Positions 63,962-64,000 of a stretch of 64,000 nt of DNA are shown here, piece by piece. How positions within the stretch are numbered: position 1 is the stretch's first letter; each line of letters opens with the position of its first letter. A model generated the notes under the pieces. That model was not told the origin of the DNA. It searched no databases and saw only the letters and a list, made by a program, of their open reading frames with translations. Both the position numbers and the translations under genes were made by a program. This stretch comes from Syngnathus acus (Eukaryota > Chordata > Actinopteri > Syngnathiformes > Syngnathidae), in NCBI RefSeq assembly GCF_901709675.1, contig NC_051097.1:9218039-9282038 (forward strand). The letters are read 5' to 3'.

Positions 63962-64000
63962 ACCGTAATTTTCGGACTATAAGTCGCACCGGAGTATAAG
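63962..64000. repeat. family A element cut by window end
   Basis: ACCGTAATTTTCGGACTATA then AGTCGCACCGGAGTATAAG is a family A left terminus running off the right edge. Confidence 0.65.

Larger units (their letters stand above)
57664..64000. other. upstream region of grin3a, no gene supported
   Basis: 6.3 kb of AT-rich DNA with mobile-element remnants at 60497-60771, 61718-61800 and 63962-64000, an (AT)n tract near 62519-62537 and a short perfect palindrome at 62089-62108. ORFs here are short and lack splice or family support. Confidence 0.55.

Overview
The window is vertebrate nuclear DNA, almost certainly from a teleost fish. Three protein-coding genes are split into short exons with GT/AG boundaries and compact introns (two in grin3a are only 66 and 79 bases). 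The non-coding DNA is rich in (AAAT)n, CA/TG and pentanucleotide microsatellites and in small inverted-repeat elements typical of ray-finned fish. The repeat families hint at a percomorph, but the species cannot be fixed from the sequence alone.

Layout. (1) About 1-14,450, minus strand: the 5' half of palm2 (paralemmin-2). Five coding segments are clear: an in-frame upstream exon at 14,156-14,202, then 11,192-11,242, 6,657-6,737, 4,652-4,773 and 1,009-1,123. A sixth candidate lies at 139-267. The rest of the gene is beyond the left edge. (2) 14.4-20.8 kb: intergenic DNA between palm2 and plppr1, which are head to head, with TATA-like and CTCF-like motifs and repeats. (3) About 20.8-37.6 kb, plus strand: complete plppr1 (phospholipid phosphatase-related protein 1, PRG-3), with a probable CpG-rich non-coding first exon and seven coding exons giving 324 residues. 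(4) 37.6-39.7 kb: the tail-to-tail junction with the next gene. (5) 39,673-57,406, minus strand: complete grin3a (NMDA receptor subunit GluN3A), ten coding exons giving 1,232 residues. (6) 57.7-64 kb: upstream DNA of grin3a with no gene I can support, but several mobile-element remnants, one nested in another.

All three products belong to neuronal membranes. Paralemmin-2 is a lipid-anchored coiled-coil protein, PLPPR1 is a six-pass protein that promotes filopodia and neurite growth, and GluN3A is a glycine-binding subunit of low calcium permeability that limits spine maturation. Human 9q31 carries PLPPR1 and GRIN3A in the same convergent order, with PALM2 several megabases away. PALM/PLPPR3/GRIN3B on 19p13.3 and PALMD/PLPPR4/PLPPR5 on 1p21 are paralogous sets. 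The window therefore looks like a compact ancestral palm-plppr-grin3 block.

Most notable observations: an in-frame alternative N-terminal exon for palm2; loss of the conserved histidine in the PSKH motif of PLPPR1 (aspartate here); upstream ORFs in grin3a and plppr1, one ending 2 nt before the GluN3A start; a Ser-rich insertion in the GluN3A amino-terminal domain; an antisense promoter-like GC-box/TATA cluster in grin3a intron 1; and an inverted-repeat element family with five copies. I saw no bacterial, phage, CRISPR or viral system.
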